Of a stretch of 64,000 bases of DNA, positions 45,575-54,414 are shown piece by piece. The translations under genes were made by a program, and so were the position numbers. Below the pieces are notes generated by a model. The model did not search any database. It saw only the letters and a list, made by a program, of their open reading frames with translations, and had not been told where the DNA came from. Source of the stretch: Paragemmobacter ruber (lineage in GTDB: Bacteria; Pseudomonadota; Alphaproteobacteria; Rhodobacterales; Rhodobacteraceae). The stretch is taken from positions 620,001 to 684,000 of the forward strand of contig NZ_JAAATW010000003.1 in NCBI RefSeq assembly GCF_009908315.1. The letters are read 5' to 3'. Each line of letters opens with the position of its first letter. Position 1 is the stretch's first letter.

Positions 45575-47697
45575 CAGGCTTCCTCGTCATCGGCATGGCG
45601 TTCGCCCGGGCGCAGCGGGCGCAGGCTGCCGCCCCGGCGTTCGGTGAATTCGGCCAGAAGGGCAGCCATGCCCTTGGCATCCGGCAGGCGCGGACGGAAG
45701 GACTTGGTCACGTAGCCCTGCGCGGCCAGCGCGGCGAACAGCGCGGCAAAGTCAATCTCGCCGACAGAGCGGAAATCGACGCGGTCTGATCCGCCCGACA
45801 CCCAATCGGTGCGCACGACGTCGATCACATCCAGCGCCACATCGCAGAACGCGCGGAACTGGCGTTGGTAATCCGCCGCCATCGCCTTGGACCGGCGCAG
45901 GATCATCGCCACGCGGGTGCCGGGATCGGTGACATATGCCGCCAGATGCAGCGCCGATCCGTCCAGCGCGACGATGCGTTCGGCCGCGCGGTAGCGGGCG
46001 ATCTGCACATCGACGGGGTGCTTTTCGGGATGGAAGATCTCATACCCCGCACGGGCGAGGTTTTCCTCGATCACCGTCTCGCCCAAGATGCCGCCGCGCT
46101 GTGCGGCAAGGCGGGCGCGCGAGATGTAGAGCTTCTTGCCCCCCTCGGGGGCGACCGCCGCCCGCAGACGGCCCTGCATGAAGGCGCGGTAGGCGGGGCT
46201 TCCCGCATAGCGTTCGGCCCAGCCAAAGCCCAGTTCGGGGACGAACAAACGCTCTACCCGCAGCGGGGTGCCGAAGGTACGCACGGGGATGTCGATCCCC
46301 AGCAGACGGTAAAAGCGATCATGCCCCTCCATCACCCGCTCGATCGCCCCGACCTCGCCCCGATAGGGCAGGTAGAGGATGCTTTCGGGGGCGGTGGGCA
46401 GATGGTCCATCGCCCAGAGGCGCGCGGTGGACTCGACAAGGAAATGGCCGAAATGGCCCCGGAAGTTACCACCGAAAAGATGCGTGCCGGGAAGTGGCGT
46501 GATCGGTTCGTCTGGCCGCAGCGTGGGGGCGGGCATCGGGCGGCGGGCCCGGATCCAACCCTGCGACAGGGCGCAGAATTCGCCATCCGCGCGCAGGACC
46601 CCGGCGGCAAGCTTGGCGTCCCCGTCGCGTTCCGGCACCACGATTGCCTGCGCGAGGTCGAGGATCAGGCCTTCAAACGGCGGCTGCGGCGCGCCGTCCG
46701 TCACCACGATGCGGCGTTCGGGTTCCGGCGGCACCACAGGCGCAGGGGACGCCGCAGCAGCGGGATCGCCCTTGCGCAGGCGGCGCGCCTCGCGGCGGGC
46801 ATAGCCGCTTTCGGGATTGGTGCGCAGCAACGCCTTTACCGCGCCGGGAAGAAGGCGGCTGTGGCCACGCGCGGTCACCTCGGCCACAAGGGACCGCTGC
46901 CAGGCCACGCCGGCGCGACGGGCGCGGAAGGTTTTCCAGAAGGCGGGCCAATCCGGGGTTCCCCGCAGGACACCTTCGATCAGTTCCTGCAGCCCGCCCA
47001 CCGCCTTGATCTGACGGATCGCCTTATGCCCCATCAGGGGCACCGGCACATGCCTTACCCCAGCGCCCACGATGCGCCGCGCATGGGCGCGGTCTTCGGG
47101 AACGAAGGGATCATAGACCAGCGTCACCTCGGCCCCGGAGCGGCCGGCCTCGGCCCCGTCGAGATGGGCGGGGGTGGACCAGTCCCATTTGCGCTGCGCA
47201 TAGCGGTAGCGCCGTTCGAAAGGCGCAAGGTCGTGCGACAGCGTGCTTTGCGGGCTGAAAGCCAGCACCGCAGCGCCGGGGACCATGGGCGCATAGGCCA
47301 GCGCAGAGAACCCGCCCATCGAGGCGCCGACAAAGACGATGCGGCGAAAGCGATCGAACAGCCCGGCCGCGCGCAGGGCAGCGATCAGGGCGGGCGTATC
47401 GGGGTTTCGGTACCAATCCTTGCGGCTGGCCATCAGACCCAGAAGCGAGACGCCTGCCTGCTCCACCCTCCAGCGGAGCCACGGTTGGGGCGGATCGTAT
47501 TCCCCGATGGAGGACAGATTGTCGAAGGTGACGGCAAGGATATCCGATCCGGCCCGTGCCTCGAACCATGCGTCCACAAGACCGCCCCGGTAAAGGAAGC
47601 GGTCCGTCTGCACCGCCTGGGCGAGGTCCGTCATTTCGGGCGGAATCTGAACGGTGACCTTGCGGACGCGCCGTTCCTCGGGCGTCTCGTCGTTCAT
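45574..47697 (-). CDS. Fusion: alpha/beta-hydrolase plus GT61-type glycosyltransferase
   Basis: The 707-residue product has two parts. Residues about 40-300 are an alpha/beta-hydrolase with nucleophile elbow GASMGG (Ser126), a YDP strand and GHKA, which may carry the histidine. After a Pro/Ala linker near 315-330, the second part has GGNFRGHFGHFLVESTARLW (residues 409-428) and later ALDGSALHLAAY, as in GT61 (DUF563) enzymes, which transfer sugars. The start ATG at 47697 has only a poor ribosome-binding site. Its first half is a paralogue of the serine-less protein at 1691. The link of an esterase/acyl-type enzyme to a glycosyltransferase suggests glycan acylation or deacylation. Confidence 0.75.
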   Translation of the reverse strand: MNDETPEERRVRKVTVQIPPEMTDLAQAVQTDRFLYRGGLVDAWFEARAGSDILAVTFDNLSSIGEYDPPQPWLRWRVEQAGVSLLGLMASRKDWYRNPDTPALIAALRAAGLFDRFRRIVFVGASMGGFSALAYAPMVPGAAVLAFSPQSTLSHDLAPFERRYRYAQRKWDWSTPAHLDGAEAGRSGAEVTLVYDPFVPEDRAHARRIVGAGVRHVPVPLMGHKAIRQIKAVGGLQELIEGVLRGTPDWPAFWKTFRARRAGVAWQRSLVAEVTARGHSRLLPGAVKALLRTNPESGYARREARRLRKGDPAAAASPAPVVPPEPERRIVVTDGAPQPPFEGLILDLAQAIVVPERDGDAKLAAGVLRADGEFCALSQGWIRARRPMPAPTLRPDEPITPLPGTHLFGGNFRGHFGHFLVESTARLWAMDHLPTAPESILYLPYRGEVGAIERVMEGHDRFYRLLGIDIPVRTFGTPLRVERLFVPELGFGWAERYAGSPAYRAFMQGRLRAAVAPEGGKKLYISRARLAAQRGGILGETVIEENLARAGYEIFHPEKHPVDVQIARYRAAERIVALDGSALHLAAYVTDPGTRVAMILRRSKAMAADYQRQFRAFCDVALDVIDVVRTDWVSGGSDRVDFRSVGEIDFAALFAALAAQGYVTKSFRPRLPDAKGMAALLAEFTERRGGSLRPLRPGERHADDEEA

Positions 47698-48203
47698 GTG
47701 CGGCGCATCCGTGCGGCCGCAGGGCCCGTCTGACCGCGCCGCTTCGATCTGGCCCTGTGCTGTGCCTGTCCGGGGTACTGATACATGGCCCCACTCACCC
47801 TTCTGCCCGTTGGCCTGCCCGCCGATCCGCCCTTCTGTCCATGCGGGGCGTGTGATGGTTTGGACGATAGGGGTCAAACGGGCATGGGTCAAACTGCGTG
47901 TCCGAAAGGGCGTAAAGGAAGGCCCGACTGTGGCGCGCGGATTTCACCGGATCGCGCGGTGGTTTGCCAAACGGGGGTTGCAACAGGGATGCGGCCACAA
48001 CCCCTGATCGAGTTGCGCGGCTGCGCTTGCGCAAACCGGCATCTTTCCGGGGGCGGAAGTCCCCTGCGCGGTGGGGTTGTTGCGAAATCTTCTTTTGCGT
48101 CCTTCGCGAATCGTGCCACGAATAGTGGCAAGACCGGCAACAACGCACGGTCCTGAAACCATGTGCCGGACACTGGCACAGGGCCACACCATGGGGAGCC
48201 AAG
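47698..48203. other. 506-base gap between the glycan island and the ABC importer
   Basis: No open reading frame here looks like a gene. The gap should hold two divergent promoters. TGCCAC-GAATA-GTGGCA at 48114-48130 and TGTGCC-GGACACT-GGCACA at 48162-48180 are two palindromes sharing a TGCC/GGCA theme just before the importer. I saw nothing else of note. Confidence 0.6.
48114..48180 (+). promoter_or_regulatory. Two TGCC/GGCA palindromes upstream of the importer gene
   Basis: TGCCAC-GAATA-GTGGCA (48114-48130) and TGTGCC-GGACACT-GGCACA (48162-48180) have perfect six-base arms and related sequence. They lie 24 to 90 bases before the start of the binding-protein gene, where an operator pair would be. 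The regulator is not known. Confidence 0.4.
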
Positions 48204-49331
48204 ATGAAGAAAACCTATTCTCGGATCGACCGCCGCACATTGCTCAAGGGCACCGCGCTGGGGATCGGCGCGCTGGCCGCACCCGCCATCGTGTCGCGCA
48301 AGGCGCTGGCATCTTCGGGCGAGCTGAACTTCACCGGCTGGGCCGGCTATCCGCTCTTCGCGGAAAAGGTCTTTCCCGCCTTTACCGCCGCGACCGGCAT
48401 CACGATCAACTTCAAGGAACTGCCTGATCAGGACACGATGTTCGCCGATGCGAAGGTCGCGCTGGAGGCGGGCGGGATCGACCTGATCGAGCCGACGATC
48501 GACCGGGTCGGTGCGTGGAACGACAATGGCCTGCTGGGTGCCTTCGACGAATCCAAGCTGGCCATGGCCAACTACCTGCCGGGTCTGGCGGATGGCGCTG
48601 CGGGGGAACGGTCGCGCAAGGATGGCGCGCTACTCTATGTGCCGTCGGTCTGGGGCACCGAGTCGCTGGTGGTGAGCGAGGCTGACGCCGTGCTGTCGGA
48701 CCCGCCGTCGCTGGGCGATCTGTTCAAGGCCGAGAACCAGGCCGTGCTGCGCCCCCATTCGGCGCTGGCCGCGATGGGCCGCTGGCTGGATGCGCAGGGC
48801 AAGCTGCCGCGTCCGTGGATGGATGGCTATACCGACATGGCGGCCATGGCCGAACTGTGGGATATCGCGCTGGCCGAGGCGACCAAGGCCAAGGGCAACG
48901 TGGTGCAGTGGTGGTCGGGCGAGAACGAGGCCAATGCCGGCTTCACCGCCAATGGCGCGACCGTGGGCCTGTGCTGGGATTCGACCGGCTTCAACCTGCG
49001 CAATGATGGCTACAAGTACCTCGCCCCGGTGGAAGGTGCCTTTGCGTGGCATCAGGGCTTTGTCCTGATGAAGAACGCGCAGAACGTGGATCAGGCGCAT
49101 GAATTCGCGAAGTGGATCTCGTCGGCGGAAGGCGCGGCGATGTGGGCGACGGCCTTCTCGGCCAACCCGGTGGGCAAGGGCGCGGCAGATCTGATGGATC
49201 CCGAAGTGTCGGCCTATTACAACGGCACCTTCAACGACGAGGCGCTGTCCAAGCTGTGGTGGTGGCCGGACCAGTCGGCCGAATTCCTCGCCAAGCGGGC
49301 GGAATACGCCGACAAGTACAAGGCCGCCTGA
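48204..49331 (+). CDS. ABC transporter periplasmic binding protein (spermidine/putrescine type), Tat signal
   Basis: The 375-residue product has a Tat-type signal (SRIDRRTLLKGTALGIGALAA), so it should be exported folded. The mature part resembles PotD/PotF-like solute-binding proteins: FTGWAGYPLFAEKVFPAF, VPSVWGTESLV, WWSGENEANAGF. It is followed by an ATPase and two permease genes on the same strand. Polyamines are the usual substrates of this group, but several relatives take up other amines or small organic compounds. A terminator-like hairpin after the gene suggests that the binding protein is made in excess. Confidence 0.88.
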   Translation: MKKTYSRIDRRTLLKGTALGIGALAAPAIVSRKALASSGELNFTGWAGYPLFAEKVFPAFTAATGITINFKELPDQDTMFADAKVALEAGGIDLIEPTIDRVGAWNDNGLLGAFDESKLAMANYLPGLADGAAGERSRKDGALLYVPSVWGTESLVVSEADAVLSDPPSLGDLFKAENQAVLRPHSALAAMGRWLDAQGKLPRPWMDGYTDMAAMAELWDIALAEATKAKGNVVQWWSGENEANAGFTANGATVGLCWDSTGFNLRNDGYKYLAPVEGAFAWHQGFVLMKNAQNVDQAHEFAKWISSAEGAAMWATAFSANPVGKGAADLMDPEVSAYYNGTFNDEALSKLWWWPDQSAEFLAKRAEYADKYKAA

Positions 49332-49347
49332 TCGGCCGCGCACGACA

Positions 49348-49378
49348 AACACGCCGGGCCATTGGTCCGGCGTGTTCA
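49348..49378 (+). terminator. Hairpin after the binding-protein gene
   Basis: ACACGCCGG and CCGGCGTGT form a nine-base-pair stem (ten with a flanking A-T pair) around a nine-base loop, followed by TTCATTTG. It lies 17 bases after the stop codon. It probably ends most transcripts after the binding protein, leaving less mRNA for the ATPase and permeases, as is usual for such operons. Confidence 0.6.
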
Positions 49379-49507
49379 TTTGTCGGGCATCGGCGCCGCA
49401 CCTGGACCGATCCGGGGGCGCAATCTGGCGATACACATTGCACCCCGGCAGGGGCCTGCTAGCGTTACGTCAACGAAAACAAAATCACGACAGGGGACCA
49501 CGACGCG

Positions 49508-50590
49508 ATGAGCGCCGGAATTGATCTTGAAAATGTCAGCTGCGACTTCGGCACCTTTCGCGCGGTGGATCATGCGAATGTCTCCATCAAGCCGGGCGAG
49601 TTCTTTTCTTTCCTCGGGCCGTCGGGCTGCGGCAAGACCACGATCCTGCGGATGGTGTCGGGCTTTATCGAACCCACCCAAGGCGTGATCCGCATCGGCG
49701 GCAAGGACATGCGCGGCCAGCGGCCCAACCAGCGGCCCACCGCGCTGATCTTCCAGAACCTTGCGCTGTTTCCGTTGATGTCGATCTGGGAAAACATTGC
49801 CTTCGGGCTTGAGGTGCGCGGGGTGGACAAGGCCACGCGTCGGGCGAAGGCTGAGGAATTGCTCAGGCTTGTGGATTTGCCGGGGGCGGCGGACAAGATG
49901 GTTTCGCAACTGTCGGGCGGGCAGAAGCAGCGGGTGGCGATCGCCCGCGCCTTGGCGGTGGAGCCGCAGGTGATGCTTCTGGACGAGCCGCTTTCCGCGC
50001 TGGACCTGAAGCTGCGCCAGCACATGCGGGCTGAGCTGCGGGCGATCCAGAAGCGGACGGGGGTCACCTTCATCTACATCACCCATGATCAGGGCGAGGC
50101 GCTGGCCATGTCGGATCGGGTGGGTGTGATGAGCCATGGCCGCATCCAGCAGATCGCCGATCCGCGCGACATCTACAACAATCCGGTGAACGGCTTTGTT
50201 GCGTCTTTCGTGGGCGAAAACAATGTGTTCGAAGGTGATCTTGGGGCGGTTTCGGATGGCATGGCCACCCTGTCCACGCCGCATGGGCAGTTCCGCGCGC
50301 GCATCAATGCGGGCGTGTCGGGCAAAGGGGTAAAGCTTTATGTCCGGCCTGAACACACGATCATCAGCGCCGCCGCGCCGCCTGAGAACGGGGTGCACGG
50401 GACGGTGCACGAAGTATCCTTCGAGGGGGCCTTCATCGCCGTTCATGCGGTGTCGGACAGTGGCATGAAGATGGTGGCCGAGCTGCGCAATGACGGATCG
50501 CAGGTGGTTCCGGCCATCGGCGATCAGGTCTGGATGGGATTTGACGCGCAGCGCGCGGCGATCCTGCCCGATGCCGACACCAAGAGGTAA
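49508..50590 (+). CDS. ABC transporter ATP-binding protein (PotA-like)
   Basis: The 360-residue product has Walker A GPSGCGKTT, LSGGQKQRVAIARALA as signature, and LLDEPLSALD as Walker B, plus a C-terminal TOBE-like regulatory domain (residues about 240-360). This layout is typical of PotA/FbpC/MalK-class importers. It belongs with the binding protein at 48204 and the permeases that follow. It begins with ATG after AGGGG about a dozen bases upstream. Substrate is inferred from the binding protein only. Confidence 0.9.
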   Translation: MSAGIDLENVSCDFGTFRAVDHANVSIKPGEFFSFLGPSGCGKTTILRMVSGFIEPTQGVIRIGGKDMRGQRPNQRPTALIFQNLALFPLMSIWENIAFGLEVRGVDKATRRAKAEELLRLVDLPGAADKMVSQLSGGQKQRVAIARALAVEPQVMLLDEPLSALDLKLRQHMRAELRAIQKRTGVTFIYITHDQGEALAMSDRVGVMSHGRIQQIADPRDIYNNPVNGFVASFVGENNVFEGDLGAVSDGMATLSTPHGQFRARINAGVSGKGVKLYVRPEHTIISAAAPPENGVHGTVHEVSFEGAFIAVHAVSDSGMKMVAELRNDGSQVVPAIGDQVWMGFDAQRAAILPDADTKR

Positions 50591-50593
50591 GCC

Positions 50594-51517
50594 ATGCAGG
50601 ATCTGATCCGCCGCTACGGATTGGGGCTGACGGGCCTGATGTGCCTGATCGTGGCCTTCTGGCTGTTGATGCTGGTGATCATTCCCAACATCACGCTGTT
50701 TGAAAGTTCCTTCCGCCCCTATCTGCCGGTCACCGAGATCGGGGGGCCGCGCGACACCTATTCCTTCGACAATTACCTGAAGGTGTTCGACGGCAGCATC
50801 GAGACCACCTTCCTCGGCATCCCGATCACGGTGCCGGTCCATGTGATGACCTTCTTCCTGACGATCTGGTATTCGGTCGTCGTGACCGTGATCTGCTTCG
50901 CGCTGGCCTATCCGATCGCCTATTACATGGCCAAGATCGTGAACCCGCGGTCGCTGCCCACGATCCTGCTGCTGCTTTTCGTGCCCCTGTGGGTGTCCGA
51001 AGTGCTGCGCGCCTTCGCGTGGTGGATCATCCTTGCCTTCAAGGGGCCGCTGAATTCGCTTTTGCTGTTCATCGGCGCGATCGACAAGCCGGTGCGCTGG
51101 ATCACCGATTACGACGCGGTCATGATCGGGCTGGTCTATACCTATATCCTGTTCATGCTGTTCCCGCTCTACAATGCCATCTCTTCGCTGGACACCAACC
51201 AGATCGAAGCGGCCGAAGATCTGGGCGCGCCGTGGTGGAAGATCCACTGGCGGATCGTGCTGCCCCATGCCAAGCCGGGGGTCGCGTCGGGTTCGGTGAT
51301 GGTGTTCATGCTGTCGGCCGGGTCCCTGCTGGTGCCTTCGATCCTTGGATCCACAACATCGCAATGGTTCACACAGACCATTCAACAATGGATGAACGAT
51401 GCGCTCGACTGGAATACGGCCTCGGCCTATGCGTTCCTGCTTTTGTTCCTGTGCACCCTCTTTGTCAGCGTGGTGATGTGGATTTTCCGCGTCAAACTGT
51501 CTGATATCGCGAAGTAA
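50594..51517 (+). CDS. ABC transporter permease (PotB-like)
   Basis: The 307-residue product has about six membrane spans and the cytoplasmic EAA loop EAAEDLGAPWWKIHWRIVLPHAKPG (residues about 207-231). It shares the PotB/PotC permease fold. The gene starts three bases after the ATPase stop. The first loop between spans one and two is long (FRPYLPVTEIGGPRDTYSFD), as in many PotB-type proteins. It pairs with the permease gene at 51530. Confidence 0.9.
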   Translation: MQDLIRRYGLGLTGLMCLIVAFWLLMLVIIPNITLFESSFRPYLPVTEIGGPRDTYSFDNYLKVFDGSIETTFLGIPITVPVHVMTFFLTIWYSVVVTVICFALAYPIAYYMAKIVNPRSLPTILLLLFVPLWVSEVLRAFAWWIILAFKGPLNSLLLFIGAIDKPVRWITDYDAVMIGLVYTYILFMLFPLYNAISSLDTNQIEAAEDLGAPWWKIHWRIVLPHAKPGVASGSVMVFMLSAGSLLVPSILGSTTSQWFTQTIQQWMNDALDWNTASAYAFLLLFLCTLFVSVVMWIFRVKLSDIAK

Positions 51518-51529
51518 GGGGGGCGGGAC

Positions 51530-52336
51530 ATGCACAAGCTTCGACAGAACCTTGCCCATCTCTACATGGCGGCCTTCCTGATCTATCTGCTGATCCCCTT
51601 GGCCGTGATGGCGGGGGCCGCGTTCAACGACAGCCGGTTGCCCTCCATCGTGCCATGGAAGGGCACGACGGGGCGGTGGTTCGTGGAACTGGCCGCGGAT
51701 GAGCGGATGTGGGTGGCCTTCCGCAACACGATCCTTGTGGCGCTGGCGGTGGCGGTGCTGGCGGTGATCGTGGGGACGGCGGCGGCGATCCTGATCAACT
51801 CCATCTCCGGGCGGATGCGGTCGGTGATCTATGGGTTGATGATTTCCACCATCCTGATCCCGGGTGCGGTGATCGGCATCTCGACCCTGCTCATGTGGAA
51901 CAAGCTGGGCGTGCCGCCGGGGCTGCATCTTTCGGTGCTGGGGCAGGTCAGTTACATCGCCGCCATGGTGATGCTGCTGGTGCTGGCGCGGTTGCAGAGT
52001 TTCGATGCAGCGCTGGAGGAAGCGGCGCTGGATCTGGGGGCGAGCCACGCGCAGGTGATGCGCCGCATCCTTCTGCCGCATCTCTACCCCGCGATCGGGG
52101 CGGGGGCGGCCGTGGCCTTCTTCCAGTCGATCGAGAATTTCAACGTCACGCAGTTCACCCGTGGCGGGGCGGATACGCTGACCGTCTATGTGTTCTCCAA
52201 GGTGCGCGCGGGGATCACACCGACGATCAACGCCTTGGCGGTGATCATGATCGGGATCACCATCGTGGCGGCCATCCTGTACGAAGTGCGGCGGCGGCGG
52301 ATCGAACGTCTGATGGCGCGTGGGGCGGAAGAATAA
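51530..52336 (+). CDS. ABC transporter permease (PotC-like)
   Basis: The 268-residue product has about six membrane helices and the EAA motif EEAALDLGASHAQVMRRILLPHLYP (residues about 163-187). It is the second permease of the importer. It lies 12 bases after the PotB-like gene. A strong hairpin with a long G/C stem lies 28 bases after the stop, closing the operon. Confidence 0.9.
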   Translation: MHKLRQNLAHLYMAAFLIYLLIPLAVMAGAAFNDSRLPSIVPWKGTTGRWFVELAADERMWVAFRNTILVALAVAVLAVIVGTAAAILINSISGRMRSVIYGLMISTILIPGAVIGISTLLMWNKLGVPPGLHLSVLGQVSYIAAMVMLLVLARLQSFDAALEEAALDLGASHAQVMRRILLPHLYPAIGAGAAVAFFQSIENFNVTQFTRGGADTLTVYVFSKVRAGITPTINALAVIMIGITIVAAILYEVRRRRIERLMARGAEE

Positions 52337-52363
52337 TCTCGCGCGTCCCCGCGTGAGACGGGT

Positions 52364-52399
52364 CTTGGGGAGGGGGGGCAATTCCGCCCCTCCCCCAAG
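52364..52399 (+). terminator. Strong hairpin after the importer operon
   Basis: CTTGGGGAGGGG and the complementary run ending CCCCCAAG form a long G/C stem around a short AATTC loop region, with one bulge. It lacks a clear T-tract but is well placed 28 bases after the last permease stop. Confidence 0.55.
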
Positions 52400-52624
52400 C
52401 CGGAAAGCGGCCCAAAATCAGCCTCTTGACCTGTGCCGACTGTGCCGCTTGCCGGGCAGCAACGTGTGCAGTTGTCTGTGGTCACGCACAGGACGGCGCG
52501 TTTCCCAATGGGAAAGGTTTGATCCGCGATACTTTCGAGCGCGCGCGGGTGGATGGCGGCTTGACGCCGGGCGGCCCGCAACTGGTATGATGACCTGCTG
52601 AGTTTGAATTGGGATGCAGGCGTC

Positions 52625-53641
52625 ATGGCATATCGCGGGGTTCTGATCGGCTGCGGCTTCTTTGCGCGCAACCACATGGCCGCCTGGGCCGATATCGCCG
52701 ATGTCGATATCGTTGCTGTCATCGACCGCGATCCGGCCCGGGCCGAAGCCTATGCCCGCGATTTCGGCATCCCGCGCTGGGGCAGTGATGCCGAGGCGCT
52801 GCTGGCCGAGGTAAGGCCTGTTTTCGTTGATATCGCAACGACGGTCGCATCCCATCGCGCGCTGGTGGAACTGGCGGCCCGCCATGCGCGGCTGGTGATC
52901 TGCCAGAAGCCCTTTGCCGAGACGCTGGAGGATGCCACCGCCATGGTGGCGGCCTGCGCGGCGCAGGGCGTGCAGCTGGCGGTGCATGAGAATTTCCGCT
53001 GGCAGCGCCCGATCCGCGAGGTGAAGGCGCTGCTCGATCAGGGCGCGATCGGGACCCCGCGCTGGCTGCGGCTGTCGTTCCGGCATGGCTATGACATCTA
53101 TGCCAACCAGCCCTATCTGGCCGAGGTGCGCGATCTGGCGCTGACGGATATCGGGTTGCATCTGTTCGACATGGTGCGCCACCTGATGGGTGATGCCGTG
53201 CGGCTGTCCTGCGAGGTGCAGCGTCGCAATCCGCAGGTGGCGGGGTTTGATGCCTTTCACGCGGTGCTGCGACATGGGTCAGGCGCGGTGAGCAGCGTAG
53301 AGTGCAGCTTTCATTCCCAGCGGTCGCCCGATCCCTTTCCGCAAAGCCTGCTGGTGGTGGAAGGCGATAGCGGGACCATCGAGGTGACGGAGGGGTTCCG
53401 TCTGCGTCTGCACCGGCCGGGCGGCGTGGAGGAGCGGGATGTCGAACCGCCCTGCCCCGTCTGGGGCGCGCGGCCATGGCACCTGATCCAGGAGTCAGTG
53501 GCGGCGTTTCAGGCGCAATTGCCCGCCGCCCTGTCCGGCGGGGCGGAGATGGAACCGTCCGGGGCGCATAACCTGCAGACGCTGGCCATGGTGATTGCCG
53601 CGATCCGGGCGGGCGATACCGGCGAGACGGTCACGCTTTAG
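52625..53641 (+). CDS. Gfo/Idh/MocA-family oxidoreductase
   Basis: The 338-residue product has the NAD-binding motif VLIGCGFFARNHMAAW and the EKP-like motif VICQKPFAETLEDA, where the usual E is Q. It has HENFRW in the substrate domain, a common feature of this group. Family members act on inositol, sugar or related hydroxy substrates. The start at 52625 follows GCAGG; a TTG at 52604 would be an unlikely alternative. The gene converges with the metallophosphoesterase, overlapping by four bases. Confidence 0.85.
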   Translation: MAYRGVLIGCGFFARNHMAAWADIADVDIVAVIDRDPARAEAYARDFGIPRWGSDAEALLAEVRPVFVDIATTVASHRALVELAARHARLVICQKPFAETLEDATAMVAACAAQGVQLAVHENFRWQRPIREVKALLDQGAIGTPRWLRLSFRHGYDIYANQPYLAEVRDLALTDIGLHLFDMVRHLMGDAVRLSCEVQRRNPQVAGFDAFHAVLRHGSGAVSSVECSFHSQRSPDPFPQSLLVVEGDSGTIEVTEGFRLRLHRPGGVEERDVEPPCPVWGARPWHLIQESVAAFQAQLPAALSGGAEMEPSGAHNLQTLAMVIAAIRAGDTGETVTL

Positions 53642-54414
53642 CGCCAGCCGTCCGGGCCGCGCATCCACTGCGTCTGGGCGTCGGGCTGGAAATGGCCGTC
53701 GCGCGTGGCGCGGTAATGGGTGATGGCGGCGCCGTCTTCGGTCAGGTCGATGAGAGAGAAGGCATTGCCATCCTTGCGCGTCCGGGTGGACAGGCAGGTG
53801 CCCGCCTGAACCGACAGGATGCCCGGCGCGGCAGAGAGCGGGGCGACATGGGTGAAATGCAGATGGCCCGAAAGCAGCATCTGAACCCCCATTTCGGCAA
53901 AGGCGCGGATGGCCGCATCGGCCCCTGTCAGCGATGGCGCCTCACCCTCGGGCGGTTCGGGGGGGTGGTGCAGGGCCACGATGCGGCGACGATCCCCCGC
54001 GCGGGCAAAGAGCGCGGCGAGCCGATCGAGTTGCGCAGATCGGATCTGGCCATCCTTCCAGACAAGAGGATTGGCGGTGTTGATCCCTGCGATGATGGCG
54101 CGGGGGGTGGTCACCTCGGCCTCGAGCGGCAGGGACAGGCCCCGGTGCCAGTTGCGCCAAGGCGCGATCAGGCGCAGCGGCAGGTTGAAGAGCGGCGCGT
54201 CATGATTGCCCGGGATCGCCAGAACCGGCGGCGGGCAGGCCGCAAGGAACCGGCGCGCGGCGGCGAATTGCGGCGGGCGGGCGCGCTGTGTCAGATCGCC
54301 CGAGACGATTGTGACATCGGGGGAAAGATCCCGCAGCAGCGCGGCCAGCGCCTCGGGCAGGCCCGGCACATCAGTGCCGAAATGCGGATCGGACAGATGG
54401 ATCACGCGCGTCAT
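53638..54414 (-). CDS. Metallophosphoesterase (calcineurin-like)
   Basis: The 258-residue product has the five-block dimetal motif set: DPHFG, GDLTQ, GNHD, HHPP and GHLH, in order. These bind two metal ions and cleave phosphomonoester or phosphodiester bonds. Relatives in the class III cyclic-nucleotide phosphodiesterase group are close, but substrate is not defined. It overlaps the lipid kinase gene by four bases (ATGA), so the pair is translated together. Confidence 0.88.
   Translation of the reverse strand: MTRVIHLSDPHFGTDVPGLPEALAALLRDLSPDVTIVSGDLTQRARPPQFAAARRFLAACPPPVLAIPGNHDAPLFNLPLRLIAPWRNWHRGLSLPLEAEVTTPRAIIAGINTANPLVWKDGQIRSAQLDRLAALFARAGDRRRIVALHHPPEPPEGEAPSLTGADAAIRAFAEMGVQMLLSGHLHFTHVAPLSAAPGILSVQAGTCLSTRTRKDGNAFSLIDLTEDGAAITHYRATRDGHFQPDAQTQWMRGPDGWR

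Noticed and set aside
47795-48202. Small reading frames in the 506-base gap before the importer
   Set aside because: They have no ribosome-binding sites that fit and no recognisable sequence.
49376-52381. 1001-residue open frame on the minus strand opposite the importer genes
   Set aside because: It is antisense to three conserved transporter genes and made of Arg/His/Gly-rich sequence with no domain.
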